From assembly GCF_024129865.1 (NCBI RefSeq), contig NZ_JAMYFE010000031.1, positions 1-41,001 of the forward strand: a stretch of DNA of 41,001 bases. The letters run 5' to 3'. Made by a program: the position numbers and the translations under genes. Positions 1 through 9,968 of the stretch are shown here, in pieces (the stretch's first letter is position 1; the number at the start of each line of letters is the position of its first letter). Under the pieces are notes generated by a model, which was not told the origin of the DNA, searched no databases, and saw nothing but the letters and a program-made list of their open reading frames with translations. The DNA comes from Stieleria tagensis. GTDB lineage: Bacteria > Planctomycetota > Planctomycetia > Pirellulales > Pirellulaceae.

Positions 1-86
1 GGTTACCGTAAAAGCGCAACTGGCTTTTCAGCTCAAATGGATCGGCAAATTGCGACTTCGATCTCTTCACTCACGTTTGCTGTAAC
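1..86. repeat. Dispersed intergenic repeat, partial copy
   Basis: This AT-richer stretch lies downstream of the glycerate kinase stop. It aligns by eye with about 33420-33512: both contain a GTTACC-like start, a GCGC-AACTG core, CAAAT, TCGGCA, ATTG and ACTTCGATC followed by TTCACTC. It is probably one end of the same mobile or REP-like intergenic family seen near 26.9 and 33.4 kb. It is cut by the window edge, so its full extent is unknown. No coding potential is visible. Confidence 0.55.
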
Positions 87-95
87 GCAGCGCCG

Positions 96-1238
96 CTATT
101 GCGAACTTTGAAATGGGCGAATGAGCTGGCTGGCCGCGTCCACTAACAGTGACTTGGCGTTCTGGATGGTGAACTCCAGATCACGTTCTGGATCGTGGAT
201 CTGAATCACACGGCGCAAACCCAAATCGTGGATCGTTTTTTGCTGCATCGCCAACTGACCACAAACTGCGGCGACCGGGACGCCGTATTTTTCGCCGACA
301 ACCGAAACACCGTGCACCAATTTTCCGTAGGCGGTTTGGTCGTCAATCCGTCCTTCACCCGTGATGATCAAATCGACCGCCCCCCCGGCCAACAAACGTT
401 CGGTCCCGGTGAGTGAAAGGACAAATTCAATCCCGGATTGATACTCCGCCTGCAAAAACACTTTCAATCCATACCCGGTGCCTCCGGCCGCGCCGGCGCC
501 AGCGACATCGGCCGCCGCGATGCCCAAATCTCGCTGCACCACTTGGTCCAAGTTGGCCAACCCCAACTCCAACTGCGCGACCATGTCTTCATCGGCGCCT
601 TTCTGTGGTGCATAGACGGCAGCGGCCCCTTCATCACCCAACAGTGGGTTGGCAACGTCGTTGATGGCAACGACGCGAACGTGATCCAGAGCGGGTAATC
701 GACCACTCGCATCGATCGACGCGATCTGCTGCAGTTGTCCACCAACCGGATCAATTTCAGTGCCTTGCGGGTCGATGAACCGATAACCAAGTGCAGCAGC
801 GATGCCGACGCCGCCATCGTTGGTGGCACTGCCGCCCAAACCAACGAAGATTGTTTCGGCGCCGCGGGCGATCGCGTCGGCGATCAAGACGCCGGTGCCC
901 CGCGTGGAAGTCAGCATCGGGTTGCGTTCCGCCGCCGACAACAACTCCATGCCGGATGCCTTGGCCATTTCAACATAGGCACAGTTTGCCTGGGCATCGA
1001 AAAGGTACTTCGATTGAATTTCACGTCCCAGCGGATCGGTTGTCTGGCAGGCAATCGAATCGAGGCAGGGATGATTGTTTTCGATCGAATGCAAAAATCC
1101 GTCGCCACCATCCGAAGCGATGATGTGGTGAACTTTGATGTGATCGTCGACGGCGCGGATGCCCTCAGCAATCGCGGCGATGACTTCAGCCCCGCTCAAC
1201 GATCCTTTGAACTTGTCTGGAATAATCAGGATGTTCAT
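96..1238 (-). CDS. Glycerate kinase (glycerate 2-kinase type, GlxK/GarK family)
   Basis: A 380-residue protein that should phosphorylate D-glycerate with ATP, most likely to 2-phosphoglycerate, in the cytoplasm. The N-terminus MNILIIPDKFKGSLS, the GLGGSATNDGG motif and ITGEGRIDDQT near the C-terminus are hallmarks of the type I glycerate kinase family, and the length is typical. An in-frame GTG at 1247 is possible. The ATG at 1238 is preferred because it overlaps the TGA of the upstream phosphorylase gene as ATGA, a usual sign of translational coupling. The partner is a GH13_18 phosphorylase, so the likely substrate source is glycerate released from glucosylglycerate. Whether the 2- or 3-phosphate is made cannot be read from sequence. 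Confidence 0.93.
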   Translation of the reverse strand: MNILIIPDKFKGSLSGAEVIAAIAEGIRAVDDHIKVHHIIASDGGDGFLHSIENNHPCLDSIACQTTDPLGREIQSKYLFDAQANCAYVEMAKASGMELLSAAERNPMLTSTRGTGVLIADAIARGAETIFVGLGGSATNDGGVGIAAALGYRFIDPQGTEIDPVGGQLQQIASIDASGRLPALDHVRVVAINDVANPLLGDEGAAAVYAPQKGADEDMVAQLELGLANLDQVVQRDLGIAAADVAGAGAAGGTGYGLKVFLQAEYQSGIEFVLSLTGTERLLAGGAVDLIITGEGRIDDQTAYGKLVHGVSVVGEKYGVPVAAVCGQLAMQQKTIHDLGLRRVIQIHDPERDLEFTIQNAKSLLVDAASQLIRPFQSSQ

Positions 1239-2890
1239 TTCAGCCACCGGAATTCAAACGGTTGCAATGAAACCGAATCGCCGGCGACCGGTATTCCGGT
1301 CAGCAGATCCACCGCGCCGGCATCGATCCCTTGTACCGTCGCGGGTTGATCGGAAAAGTTATGGAGCGTCATTACCCGGTCATCGCCAATGCCACGTTTT
1401 ACCAAAAACACACTGCCATGCTGTTCGTACTCGGCGGGTCCATAGGGATCAAACGCCGGTTGCTCTGATCGAACACTCAACATCTGTTTGTAGCGTGTAA
1501 AGACACTGTGGCGAATCGATCCTGCAACGGCAAGTTCCTGTTTCAATTTTGTGTAGTTCAGTTTTTGTCGGTTGATGCGACGATTGATGCCTGAGTCGAT
1601 CGCGGCTTGGCGGTCATTCTGCGATCCAACCAGGGAATGATAGTAGATCCCTGGGACCCCAGGCATCGCGAGCATCACCGATTGTGTCAGCAAGAAACGT
1701 TGCACGCGCAGCGCATCGGACTGCTGCGGCGAGGTTGCAAAATCAAAGTAATTGCAATTGATCTCGTAAGGCGACTGTGTCCCATCACCGTTGTCACGCA
1801 TCGAGACAAACCCGCCGTGTTCTCGAGCGATCGCCGCCAACTGTTCGACGTCGTCGTCAGGCACGATGCCCTGCAGCGGACGAACGCCAACGCCATCATG
1901 GCTGGCCGTAAAATTAAAGAAACAAACTTGGTCGCTGGGCAGGTCCAAGCTCTGTGCCCACTGCGTCAACACCGTCACGTCTTGCTTGTGCAACGAGTGC
2001 ATCAACAGCGGTGGCAGTGTGAAGTTGTAAACCAGATGGGCTTCGTTGTATCCGTCGCCGAAATAGGAAACGTTTTCATGATGGGGCACGTTCGTTTCCG
2101 TGATGATCACGACGTGGGGCGCGATCTGTTGGATGAAGTGCCGGTAGAGTTGGATGATCTGGTGCGTCTGCGGCAAATGCATGCACGACGTTCCCAGTTG
2201 TTTCCAAATGAACGCAATCGCGTCCAGACGGATATAGCGGGCGCCACGCGACACATAGAACAGCAACACGTCCAACACCTGGACAAAGACGTCGGCGCTG
2301 TGGAAATTCAGGTCAACCTGGTCCTGCGAAAACGTCGTCCATACAGAAACCGTCTGGTCACCACGTTGGTAGGGATGCAACAGCGGCAGCGCTCGTGGCC
2401 GTGTGACACTGGAATAGTCCGCGCTGGGATCGGCGACCAGAAAGTAGTCGTCGTACTTTGGATCACCCGCTAGAAAGGATTGAAACCATTGTGAATGTTG
2501 CGAAATGTGATTGACCACCGCGTCAAACATTAACTGATAGGATTCGCCGATCGCCTGGACATCGTCCCAGCCACCCAGAGCTGGATTGATCCGGTAGTAG
2601 TCTTGAACACTGAACCCGTCGTCCGACGTGTATGGAAAACAGGGCAGCAGATGAATGGCACTGACAGCATCGCCCAACTGTGCGATTGCGAACCGCCGCA
2701 AACAATCCAGTGGCGGGCCATCATCGTCGACAAACGCATCTCCATATGTGATCATGATGGCATCGCGTTGCGACAGACGCTGGGAAGTTGCAACCTTGAA
2801 TTGATACTTGGTCAGCAGTGCCTGAACCCCTGATTCAACCCGGTGGGCATCCTCGGGATACAGTGATTGGATCATAGAGGCCGTATTCAT
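1235..2890 (-). CDS. GH13_18 sugar phosphorylase, probable glucosylglycerate phosphorylase
   Basis: A 551-residue alpha-amylase-superfamily enzyme of the sucrose-phosphorylase subfamily. Visible motifs are AIHLLPCFPYTSDDGFSV and FDAVVNHIS near the N-terminus, YIRLDAIAF with the nucleophile Asp, ITETNVP with the acid/base Glu, and TASHDGVGVRPLQGIVP with the transition-state Asp. This subfamily includes phosphorylases of sucrose, sucrose 6'-phosphate, glucosylglycerol and glucosylglycerate. Sequence alone does not settle the substrate, but the ATGA overlap with glycerate kinase points to glucosylglycerate plus phosphate giving glucose 1-phosphate and glycerate. The ATG start has a purine-rich AAGGGA just upstream. 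No signal peptide is visible, so it is cytoplasmic. A divergent 163-bp gap separates it from the next gene. Confidence 0.85.
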   Translation of the reverse strand: MNTASMIQSLYPEDAHRVESGVQALLTKYQFKVATSQRLSQRDAIMITYGDAFVDDDGPPLDCLRRFAIAQLGDAVSAIHLLPCFPYTSDDGFSVQDYYRINPALGGWDDVQAIGESYQLMFDAVVNHISQHSQWFQSFLAGDPKYDDYFLVADPSADYSSVTRPRALPLLHPYQRGDQTVSVWTTFSQDQVDLNFHSADVFVQVLDVLLFYVSRGARYIRLDAIAFIWKQLGTSCMHLPQTHQIIQLYRHFIQQIAPHVVIITETNVPHHENVSYFGDGYNEAHLVYNFTLPPLLMHSLHKQDVTVLTQWAQSLDLPSDQVCFFNFTASHDGVGVRPLQGIVPDDDVEQLAAIAREHGGFVSMRDNGDGTQSPYEINCNYFDFATSPQQSDALRVQRFLLTQSVMLAMPGVPGIYYHSLVGSQNDRQAAIDSGINRRINRQKLNYTKLKQELAVAGSIRHSVFTRYKQMLSVRSEQPAFDPYGPAEYEQHGSVFLVKRGIGDDRVMTLHNFSDQPATVQGIDAGAVDLLTGIPVAGDSVSLQPFEFRWLK

Positions 2891-3053
2891 TGGTTCCCTT
2901 TTTGATGTCGCATCTCGAATGCCATTCCTGCGTGACTTGGCATTGCTGCAATAATTTACTCCATCGGGTGACTCTGTTTGCCGTCGCCTTTGGCAACGCC
3001 CCGACTAGACTCCGCTAGATCCCGATTGGGGCAGTCGTGCAACCAAACGCGAA

Positions 3054-4205
3054 TTGCCGCATCAACCGACGGCGATCAACCGAACGCTCTTTCGTCTGAC
3101 TGCTGAGAAATCGATCACCGTGCCACCTCACCCCCTCGACACGACGTTTCAAACGCTTGCCCGTGATGCCGCGCGGTGGCGCACGGTCAATGATTGGCCC
3201 AGCGACTCGTTGGTCCTGTGTGGCCGCAGCGGACTATTCCGTGGGCTAAGTGGGCTGGCGACGGACCCTGATTCCGATTCCGGTTGGAGTCCGCAGCGTC
3301 AGTTGGAAACGATGATGGAACTGGCGACGGCGGATCTGTTGACCACGTTTGTGATCACCCAACACTTAGGTGCGATCAAACGGTTGTTGAATGCAGATCA
3401 TGCCGCCAACAACCCATCCAGTCGGCAGCGGCTTGGCCATTTGTTGTCCGGTGACCAAATTGCTTCGGTCGGGATCAGTCATTTGACAACCAGCCGACGC
3501 CATCTGAATCGCCCCGCGGTGCTGGCTCAGCGGGTCGATGGAGGCTATCGCCTGACCGGTACCATTCCTTGGGTGACTGGTGCCCGCCACGTCGACCAGA
3601 TTGTGGTCGGCGCCTCACTGGACGATCAGAGCGAACTGCTGGCGCTGATCACTCCCGATGATCCCGGCGTTGATTGCGGACCGGGCGCCGAAATGATCGC
3701 GATGACAGCCAGTTGCACCGATCAGGTCATTCTGGACGATGTCTTTGTTGCCGACGCGATGATCATCAGCGGGCCGAAAGCCGACGTGCTGACCGCCGTC
3801 GGCCAGTCGCAAACCGCGCCCACGGGAGCCGGTGGGTTGCAAACGTCCGCGCTGGCGCTCGGCTTGTCCACCGCCGCGCTCAACTACTTGCGGTCGGAAT
3901 CGGAACAGCGTGAACACCTGCGAGCGATCGTCGATCGGTTTTCAGTCGAACATCAATCGCTACGAGAATTGATTCTGGCTGCGGCCGCCGGACAATCGGC
4001 CTGTGACTCGGCATCCATTCGTTCCACTGCCAATGGATTGGTGCAACGGACCACCAGCGCGGCGATGACAACGGCCAAAGGCGCTGGGCTGATGATTGAT
4101 CATCCGGTCGGCCGCTGGTGCCAACAAGCGTTCTTTTTCTTGGTGTGGAGTTGCCCACAACCGGTCGCCCAAGCCCACCTGTGTGAATTGGTCGGCTTGG
4201 AATAA
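3054..4205 (+). CDS. Acyl-CoA dehydrogenase-like protein
   Basis: A protein of 383 residues from a TTG start, or 361 from an in-frame GTG at 3120; neither has a convincing ribosome-binding site, and the GTG is plausible. The middle contains GISHLTTSRR and GYRLTGTIPWVTGA, which resemble the flavin/substrate-binding beta region of acyl-CoA dehydrogenases. The C-terminal half is helical, with KGAGLMIDHPVGRWCQQAFFF like the end of that fold. The N-terminal helical domain is shorter and diverged. The substrate is unknown, and I could not place the catalytic glutamate with confidence. Its stop lies 8 bp from the stop of convergent asnS. No pathway partner is visible nearby. Confidence 0.75.
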   Translation: MPHQPTAINRTLFRLTAEKSITVPPHPLDTTFQTLARDAARWRTVNDWPSDSLVLCGRSGLFRGLSGLATDPDSDSGWSPQRQLETMMELATADLLTTFVITQHLGAIKRLLNADHAANNPSSRQRLGHLLSGDQIASVGISHLTTSRRHLNRPAVLAQRVDGGYRLTGTIPWVTGARHVDQIVVGASLDDQSELLALITPDDPGVDCGPGAEMIAMTASCTDQVILDDVFVADAMIISGPKADVLTAVGQSQTAPTGAGGLQTSALALGLSTAALNYLRSESEQREHLRAIVDRFSVEHQSLRELILAAAAGQSACDSASIRSTANGLVQRTTSAAMTTAKGAGLMIDHPVGRWCQQAFFFLVWSCPQPVAQAHLCELVGLE

Positions 4206-4213
4206 AGAGCGCA

Positions 4214-5608
4214 CTAGAATTCGGCGCTGCCGGGTGTCCGTGGAAACGGGATCACGTCACGAATGTTGGCCATCCCGGTGACGTATTGCACCGCCCGTTC
4301 CAGTCCCAGCCCGAACCCGGCGTGTGGCACCGTTCCGTATTTGCGCAAATCGGTGTACCACCAGTAGTCATCATCGCTGAGGGATTGCTCGGCCATCCGC
4401 CGCTGCAACACATCCAGCCGCTCTTCCCGCTGGCTACCGCCGATGATCTCGCCGACGCCGGGCACCAGCACATCCATTGCCGCGACGGTTTTCCCGTCAT
4501 CACTGACGCGCATGTAAAACGGTTTGATGGTGGACGGATAATCCGTCAAAATCAGCGGACCACCGACGTGTTTTTCGGTCAAAAAACGCTCGTGTTCGGC
4601 TTGCAGGTCGCTCCCCCACTGGATTTGATAATCGAACGATTCACCGCAGGTCTCCAGGACTTTGATCGCATCGGTATAGGTCATGTGCTGGAACGGTTTG
4701 TCGATCACGCCACGAATCTGATCGATCTTTCCTTTCTCGATCCGCAGGTCAAAGAACTCCATGTCTTCGCCGCAATGTTCCAACACATCGCCAAAGACTT
4801 GCTTCAGAAACTTCTCTGCCAACTGCATGTTGTCAGAGAGATCAAAGAACGAAGCCTCGGGTTCGACCATCCAGAATTCAGCCAGATGCCGACTGGTGTT
4901 GCTGTTTTCGGCGCGGAACGTTGGCCCGAATGTATAAACCCGCCCCAGTGACGTCGCATAGGTCTCGGCTTCCAGTTGACCGCTCACAGTCAAAAACGTC
5001 GGCTTGTCAAAAAAATCGAACGAGAAATTGACCGGGCCGCCGGATTTGGCTAGCCGTTCTAGATCCAAGGTGGTGACACGGAACATCTCGCCGGCGCCTT
5101 CGCAATCGCTGGCGGTAATGATCGGCGTGTTGACATAAAAAAAACCGTTCTCGTGAAAGAACTGATGAATCGATTGGCTGATTTGGTCGCGAACACGCAT
5201 CACCGCACCAAGCGTGTTGGTACGCGTCCGCAGGTGCGCCCACTCACGCAGTTTCTCAAACGAGTGGCGTTTCTTTTGCAGCGGATAGTGTTCCGGATCA
5301 GCCCATCCCAACACACGGATTTCGTTGGCATGTAATTCCGTCGCTTGGCCTTTTGCCGGAGACGATTGCAATTCGCCTCGCACCACCACGCTGCAGCCGA
5401 CGGTCAGTTTCTGGACTTCGCTGGCGTAGTTCGACAGTTCTCCTGGCGCGACGACTTGGACATTCCCCAATGACGAACCATCGTTGATTTCTAAAAAGCT
5501 AAAGCCCCCTTTGCTATCACGACGGGTTCGCACCCAGCCACGGATCTCACAATTGGGGCCGACCGATTCGGCCATTCGAGCTTGTTTGACGGGAATCCAA
5601 TCGCTCAT
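4214..5608 (-). CDS. asnS: Asparaginyl-tRNA synthetase
   Basis: A 464-residue class IIb aminoacyl-tRNA synthetase that charges tRNA-Asn with asparagine using ATP. The N-terminal OB fold ([16 protein letters not shown], residues ~20-110) binds the anticodon. Class II motif 2 is seen as [22 protein letters not shown] and motif 3 as [15 protein letters not shown], followed by the typical end [17 protein letters not shown]. The length matches the bacterial family. Start and stop are unambiguous. The gene is transcribed alone, diverging from the PVC cytochrome gene across about 200 bp and converging on the acyl-CoA dehydrogenase-like gene. Confidence 0.97.
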   Translation of the reverse strand: MSDWIPVKQARMAESVGPNCEIRGWVRTRRDSKGGFSFLEINDGSSLGNVQVVAPGELSNYASEVQKLTVGCSVVVRGELQSSPAKGQATELHANEIRVLGWADPEHYPLQKKRHSFEKLREWAHLRTRTNTLGAVMRVRDQISQSIHQFFHENGFFYVNTPIITASDCEGAGEMFRVTTLDLERLAKSGGPVNFSFDFFDKPTFLTVSGQLEAETYATSLGRVYTFGPTFRAENSNTSRHLAEFWMVEPEASFFDLSDNMQLAEKFLKQVFGDVLEHCGEDMEFFDLRIEKGKIDQIRGVIDKPFQHMTYTDAIKVLETCGESFDYQIQWGSDLQAEHERFLTEKHVGGPLILTDYPSTIKPFYMRVSDDGKTVAAMDVLVPGVGEIIGGSQREERLDVLQRRMAEQSLSDDDYWWYTDLRKYGTVPHAGFGLGLERAVQYVTGMANIRDVIPFPRTPGSAEF

Positions 5609-5805
5609 AAGAAAATACGGCCGGTGTAGGAGTCGAGGGTGAAGAATCGTAGTCGGACTGGGAAATTATCGCTCGACGCCCACCGTGGCAATCCAGATCA
5701 GGTGCTCGATGCGTTTCGGCCGACAACTTGCTCTTGCAACGAACGGCCGGATCTGCCTACGTTGCCACAGTATTTTATCGACCTCCTCCACAAAATGATT
5801 GCGCC

Positions 5806-8800
5806 ATGGACGGCAGTTGGATCGAAAAACCAGCTTGTGTAGATCAGTCAACCAGAAAACACCTGGCTTCGTCGCGGTGTTGCCACGTTTCGGTGGGCCG
5901 TTTGCTCGGCAACCTGACTGCGGCAATGCTTGTTGCTGGTATGACGATATTCCTGTCACCTGGCAATACAGCGGCGGGTGAAGCCGAATGGATCTGGGCG
6001 AACGGCACCAGCGCACAGCAATCGATCTCGGTTGGCAGCCGATGCTATTTTCGCAAGCCGATCAACCTGAGGGTTGCCGCGGAAGTGAAGGTCGAAATCG
6101 CCGCCGACGACCAATACAAACTGTTCATCAACGGTCACAGCGTCGGTGCCGGCCAATCGTCGCGAACCGTGGATGAATACGACGTCAGCGAGTATTTCAT
6201 CGTCGGCCGCAACATGGTGGCAATCGAAGTCACCAACCGCCAAGGCGACACCGCAGCGCTGGCCGCTCGCGTGGCCGTGCGTCCGAACAACAGCGACGAA
6301 TGGTTTACATTCAGTTCCGACCCCTCGTGGAAAACCAGCACCACCCACAGCGAATTGTGGGAAACCGTTGTCTTTAACGATCGGCTGTGGGGAACCGCTG
6401 CGTCGTTCGGCCCGCTTGGTGACACCGTGCCGTGGGACCGCGCCGAAACGGCTGCGGACCAATTGGCAGACGCCCCACCAGCAATGCCCCGCCCGACGCC
6501 GCAAGACGATCTCAGCGATTCAGTTGGAAATTCGATCGTCGCCCAAGATGCGGACGCAGCCGACCATTCAGCCCCTCAAACCCAGCAACGAGAACGCTTT
6601 CAAATCCAAAAGGGATTCGGAGTGCAACGCATTCTGGCGGACGAAAAAATCGGTTCCGTGATCGCGATGACGTTCAACGAGTTTGGCCACCTGTTGATCT
6701 CGCAGGAAAACGGACCACTGTTGCTGGCCTATGACGATAACGACGACGGCATCCCAGAAACTGTACGCACCTATTGTGAACAGGTCAGTTCCTGTCAAGG
6801 CATTCTGGCTCTCAACGGCCAAGTGTTTGTGACCGCCGAAGGCCCCAAAGGCGCGGCGCTGTACAAGTTGACCGACAAAGATCGCAACGGAACATTGGAA
6901 GAAGTCGAAGCGATCGTCGAATTTGTTGACGCCAATGGGAAACCCGCCAAACTGGGCGAACACGGCGCCCATGGTTTGCGGCTTGGCCCCGATGGCATGA
7001 TCTATGTCGCCGTCGGCAGCCACGTTCAGGTCAGCGGAAAAATCGGCGATGGCGAAACCTATCGCGACCCGTACGAAGGCGATTTGTTGCCGCGCTATGA
7101 AGATCCGGCTGGACACGGCCGCGGTATCAAAGCCCCCGGTGGCACGATCATTCGCACCAACACCGACGGCAGTGTTGTCGAGAAAGTCGCCGGTGGACTG
7201 CGCAACCCCTATGACATTGTGTTCCACTCCGGCGGTGCGATGTTTGTGCACGATGCGGACATGGAAGCCGACGTCGACACCGCGTGGTATCGACCCAACG
7301 CTGTTTTTGACGTGACCGAAGGCGGTGAATTTGGCTGGCGAACCGGCTGGGCAAAATGGCCCGAGTACTACTTCGACCGACTGCCCGACACGTTGGACAC
7401 CGGACGCGGCAGCCCGACCGGCAGCGTCTGTTACGAACATTACGCCTTTCCCGTACGCTACCAAAACACACTGTTTCTGGCCGACTGGAGCGAAGGCAAG
7501 ATCCTGAACGTTCGCATCAAACCGCGTGGCGCCAGCTACGTCGCTGATAGCGAAGTGTTTTTGCAAGGCCAACCGCTGAACGTCACCGACCTGGAAGTGG
7601 GTGCCGACGGCGCGCTGTATTTCTGTACCGGTGGTCGATCAACCGCCGGCGGTGTGTACCGCGTGATCTACAAAGGCGATATCCCGGATCGGATGAAGAA
7701 ACTGGGCACGGGCATCGCAGCAGCGGTTCGGCAACCCCAAGTCGAAGCGGCTTGGTCACGGCAAAAAATCGCGTCGATCAAACGGGAACTCGGTGATCAA
7801 TGGAACCAGCTTGTTGCCGGCGTGGCCTACAGCGACGACAACCCACCGGATTATCGCGTCCGCGCGATGACATTGATGCAATTGTTCGGCCCGATCCCCA
7901 GCGAAGACCTGTTGCTGGAACTGAGCGAAGCCGAAAGCGAATTGGTGCGTGCCAAAGCTGCGCTGATGCTTGGTCGCAAACCGGGACCGCGAGGTAAAAA
8001 ACGCCTGCAAGTCTTACTAGAGGACGATGCACCAGTCGTGCAACGCGCCGCCTGTGAATCAATGTTACGTGGTAACGTGATCCCAACCGACACCAAAGCC
8101 TTGCTGGCAGTGGTCGGATCGGGCGACCGCACGTTGGCCTTTGTCGGCCGTCGATTATTAGAACGAATCCCCAACGAACGTTTCCGCAACGAAGTGCTCA
8201 GCACCGAAGACACGCGGATCGCTATCGTGGGCATGTTGGCGTTGGTTTCGACCGATCAAAGCGAGGCCACCGCGATCGCCGTCTTGGAGCGTTCCAGCGA
8301 GATGATGAACGGTTTCCTAAGCGATGCCGACTTCATCGATGTGCTGCGATTGTGCCAAGTGACATTGCACCGCAGTGGTGTAGATCCAGAAAAAGTTGCC
8401 GCGCTCGGTCGCCAAATCGCCGAAGAATTCCCAGCAGGTGAACCGCGTATTAATCACGAAGTCATTCGATTGGCCAGCTATTTCGGGTCCGATTCGCTAG
8501 CCGATCGCGCCATCGAGTACTTGGAATCCGATGCACCGCACGAGAGTCGCACGTTGGTGGCGATGTGCTTGCAATCGATGTCCAAAGGCTGGAATGCAAA
8601 ACAGCGTTTCGCAATTCTGAAGTTCTTTGAAAAAGCGGCCAATCGATCCACCGCCGGATCGTTGCCGATGTACATGACCAATGTCACCCGAGACTTTGCA
8701 TCGACGCTGTCGGTCGACGATTTGCACGCCATCCTGGAACAGGGACATGTCTGGCAAAACGCGGCGTTGGCGGCGATTTACAAAATCGAGCGACCGATCG

Positions 8801-9813
8801 ATGCCAAAACGACCACGACGTTGTTGAATCTGGATCGACGAATTCGAGATCAGACAGAGGTTCGCGACGTGCAACGCCGCCTGCGGACGGGAATCATCGC
8901 CCTGTTGGCCAGTTCGGAAGAACCCGAGGCCGGCGACTATCTGCGTGAATTGTGGCGAGACGAACCGCAGCGACGCGCCGTACTGGCAATGGCACTGTCG
9001 GTTCATCCCGAAGGCGAAAACTGGGACTACCTGGTTCGCAGCTTGAACATTGTCGACGCCGATGCCGGCGAAGAAGTGGTCCGCGCACTGATCAAGGTCG
9101 ACGTCGCAACCGACGACCCGATGGCGCTCCGACAGTTGATTCTGTTGGGTGTGCGAGCCGATGAAGCCGATCGATCCTACGAAGACGTCGAGCGATTGCT
9201 GGAACATTGGACGGGGATGGAACGCCCCACGGGTGCAGAAAAATCCATGCAGCCCTGGCAAAAATGGTATGCCACGGTGTACCCCGATCGCCCCGCCGCC
9301 GTGCCACCTCAAGCCGACGAGTCTCGCTGGGATTTTGAACAACTGGTCAGTTATTTGAACAGTGACAAAGGGCGTGTGGGTGATGCGGAACGCGGCAAAC
9401 TGGCGTTCAACAAGGCCAACTGTGCCCAGTGCCACCGATTCGGCAATCATGGCGAATCGATCGGCCCGGACATGTCCGGGATCGCCCGCCGATTCACCAA
9501 ACGCGAAATCGTCGAATCGATCCTGTATCCCGCTCACGTGGTCAGCGACCAGTACTCCAGCAAAAAAATCTTGACGCTGGAAGGAAAAGTCTTGATCGGA
9601 ATGGTCAGCGAGCAGTCCGACGGGACCCTGGTCGTGCGTGACGCACGCAACAATATCTCCATGGTGCGGCCGGGCGATGTGGACCAAATCCTGCCCGATA
9701 CCAGCAGTATCATGCCAAGTGGGCTGATCGACGAACTGACGTTGACTGAAATCAGCGACATGATGGCGTATTTGGGCGTGGTTCCCGCCGCCGAGATCGC
9801 CAGTCGGCCCTAG
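5806..9813 (+). CDS. PVC-type membrane-bound dehydrogenase with HEAT repeats and C-terminal cytochrome c domain
   Basis: A 1335-residue exported protein from ATG 5806. The reading frame is open back to a TTG at 5728, but that would bury the signal sequence further inside. A hydrophobic stretch ending FLSPGNTAAG resembles a signal peptide or anchor. Next come a beta-sandwich, carbohydrate-binding-like region (about 60-230, WIWANGTS to the SFGPLGD area), a PQQ/sorbosone-dehydrogenase-like beta-propeller (about 270-640, with GEHGAHGLRLGPDGMIYVAVG and GGLRNPYDIVFH), a long HEAT-like helical region (about 660-1150) and a cytochrome c domain. Heme attachment is CAQCH at 1206-1210; the probable axial Met is in SSIMPSGL (M1303). 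This architecture is typical of planctomycetes and verrucomicrobia. It probably oxidises a sugar or alcohol in the periplasm; the substrate is unknown. Confidence 0.9.
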   Translation: MDGSWIEKPACVDQSTRKHLASSRCCHVSVGRLLGNLTAAMLVAGMTIFLSPGNTAAGEAEWIWANGTSAQQSISVGSRCYFRKPINLRVAAEVKVEIAADDQYKLFINGHSVGAGQSSRTVDEYDVSEYFIVGRNMVAIEVTNRQGDTAALAARVAVRPNNSDEWFTFSSDPSWKTSTTHSELWETVVFNDRLWGTAASFGPLGDTVPWDRAETAADQLADAPPAMPRPTPQDDLSDSVGNSIVAQDADAADHSAPQTQQRERFQIQKGFGVQRILADEKIGSVIAMTFNEFGHLLISQENGPLLLAYDDNDDGIPETVRTYCEQVSSCQGILALNGQVFVTAEGPKGAALYKLTDKDRNGTLEEVEAIVEFVDANGKPAKLGEHGAHGLRLGPDGMIYVAVGSHVQVSGKIGDGETYRDPYEGDLLPRYEDPAGHGRGIKAPGGTIIRTNTDGSVVEKVAGGLRNPYDIVFHSGGAMFVHDADMEADVDTAWYRPNAVFDVTEGGEFGWRTGWAKWPEYYFDRLPDTLDTGRGSPTGSVCYEHYAFPVRYQNTLFLADWSEGKILNVRIKPRGASYVADSEVFLQGQPLNVTDLEVGADGALYFCTGGRSTAGGVYRVIYKGDIPDRMKKLGTGIAAAVRQPQVEAAWSRQKIASIKRELGDQWNQLVAGVAYSDDNPPDYRVRAMTLMQLFGPIPSEDLLLELSEAESELVRAKAALMLGRKPGPRGKKRLQVLLEDDAPVVQRAACESMLRGNVIPTDTKALLAVVGSGDRTLAFVGRRLLERIPNERFRNEVLSTEDTRIAIVGMLALVSTDQSEATAIAVLERSSEMMNGFLSDADFIDVLRLCQVTLHRSGVDPEKVAALGRQIAEEFPAGEPRINHEVIRLASYFGSDSLADRAIEYLESDAPHESRTLVAMCLQSMSKGWNAKQRFAILKFFEKAANRSTAGSLPMYMTNVTRDFASTLSVDDLHAILEQGHVWQNAALAAIYKIERPIDAKTTTTLLNLDRRIRDQTEVRDVQRRLRTGIIALLASSEEPEAGDYLRELWRDEPQRRAVLAMALSVHPEGENWDYLVRSLNIVDADAGEEVVRALIKVDVATDDPMALRQLILLGVRADEADRSYEDVERLLEHWTGMERPTGAEKSMQPWQKWYATVYPDRPAAVPPQADESRWDFEQLVSYLNSDKGRVGDAERGKLAFNKANCAQCHRFGNHGESIGPDMSGIARRFTKREIVESILYPAHVVSDQYSSKKILTLEGKVLIGMVSEQSDGTLVVRDARNNISMVRPGDVDQILPDTSSIMPSGLIDELTLTEISDMMAYLGVVPAAEIASRP

Positions 9814-9853
9814 TGCTTCCCAAGATTCTGTTGGGCGGCAAGAATACCGCAGC

Positions 9854-9874
9854 GGAGCGCCATCGATGCGCTCC
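9854..9874 (+). terminator. Hairpin between the PVC cytochrome gene and yidC
   Basis: A perfect 7-bp GC-rich stem, GGAGCGC and GCGCTCC, flanks a CATCGAT loop in the 155-bp gap. There is no U-tract after it, so it may be an attenuating or RNA-stabilising hairpin rather than a strong intrinsic terminator. Confidence 0.35.
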
Positions 9875-9968
9875 CCATGAACCCACCGAATAAACTCGTG
9901 GCGATTCCCCGACACACCCGTCGCCCCGGTGGATCAGCCCGTATTTCCCCGCATCAACCGGATCGATC

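Noticed and set aside
8497-9915. A 472-codon open frame on the minus strand
   Set aside because: It lies wholly antisense to the HEAT and cytochrome parts of the PVC gene, has no recognisable motif and fits a composition-driven shadow frame. The same applies to 6568-7572 (-) and 1607-2473 (+).
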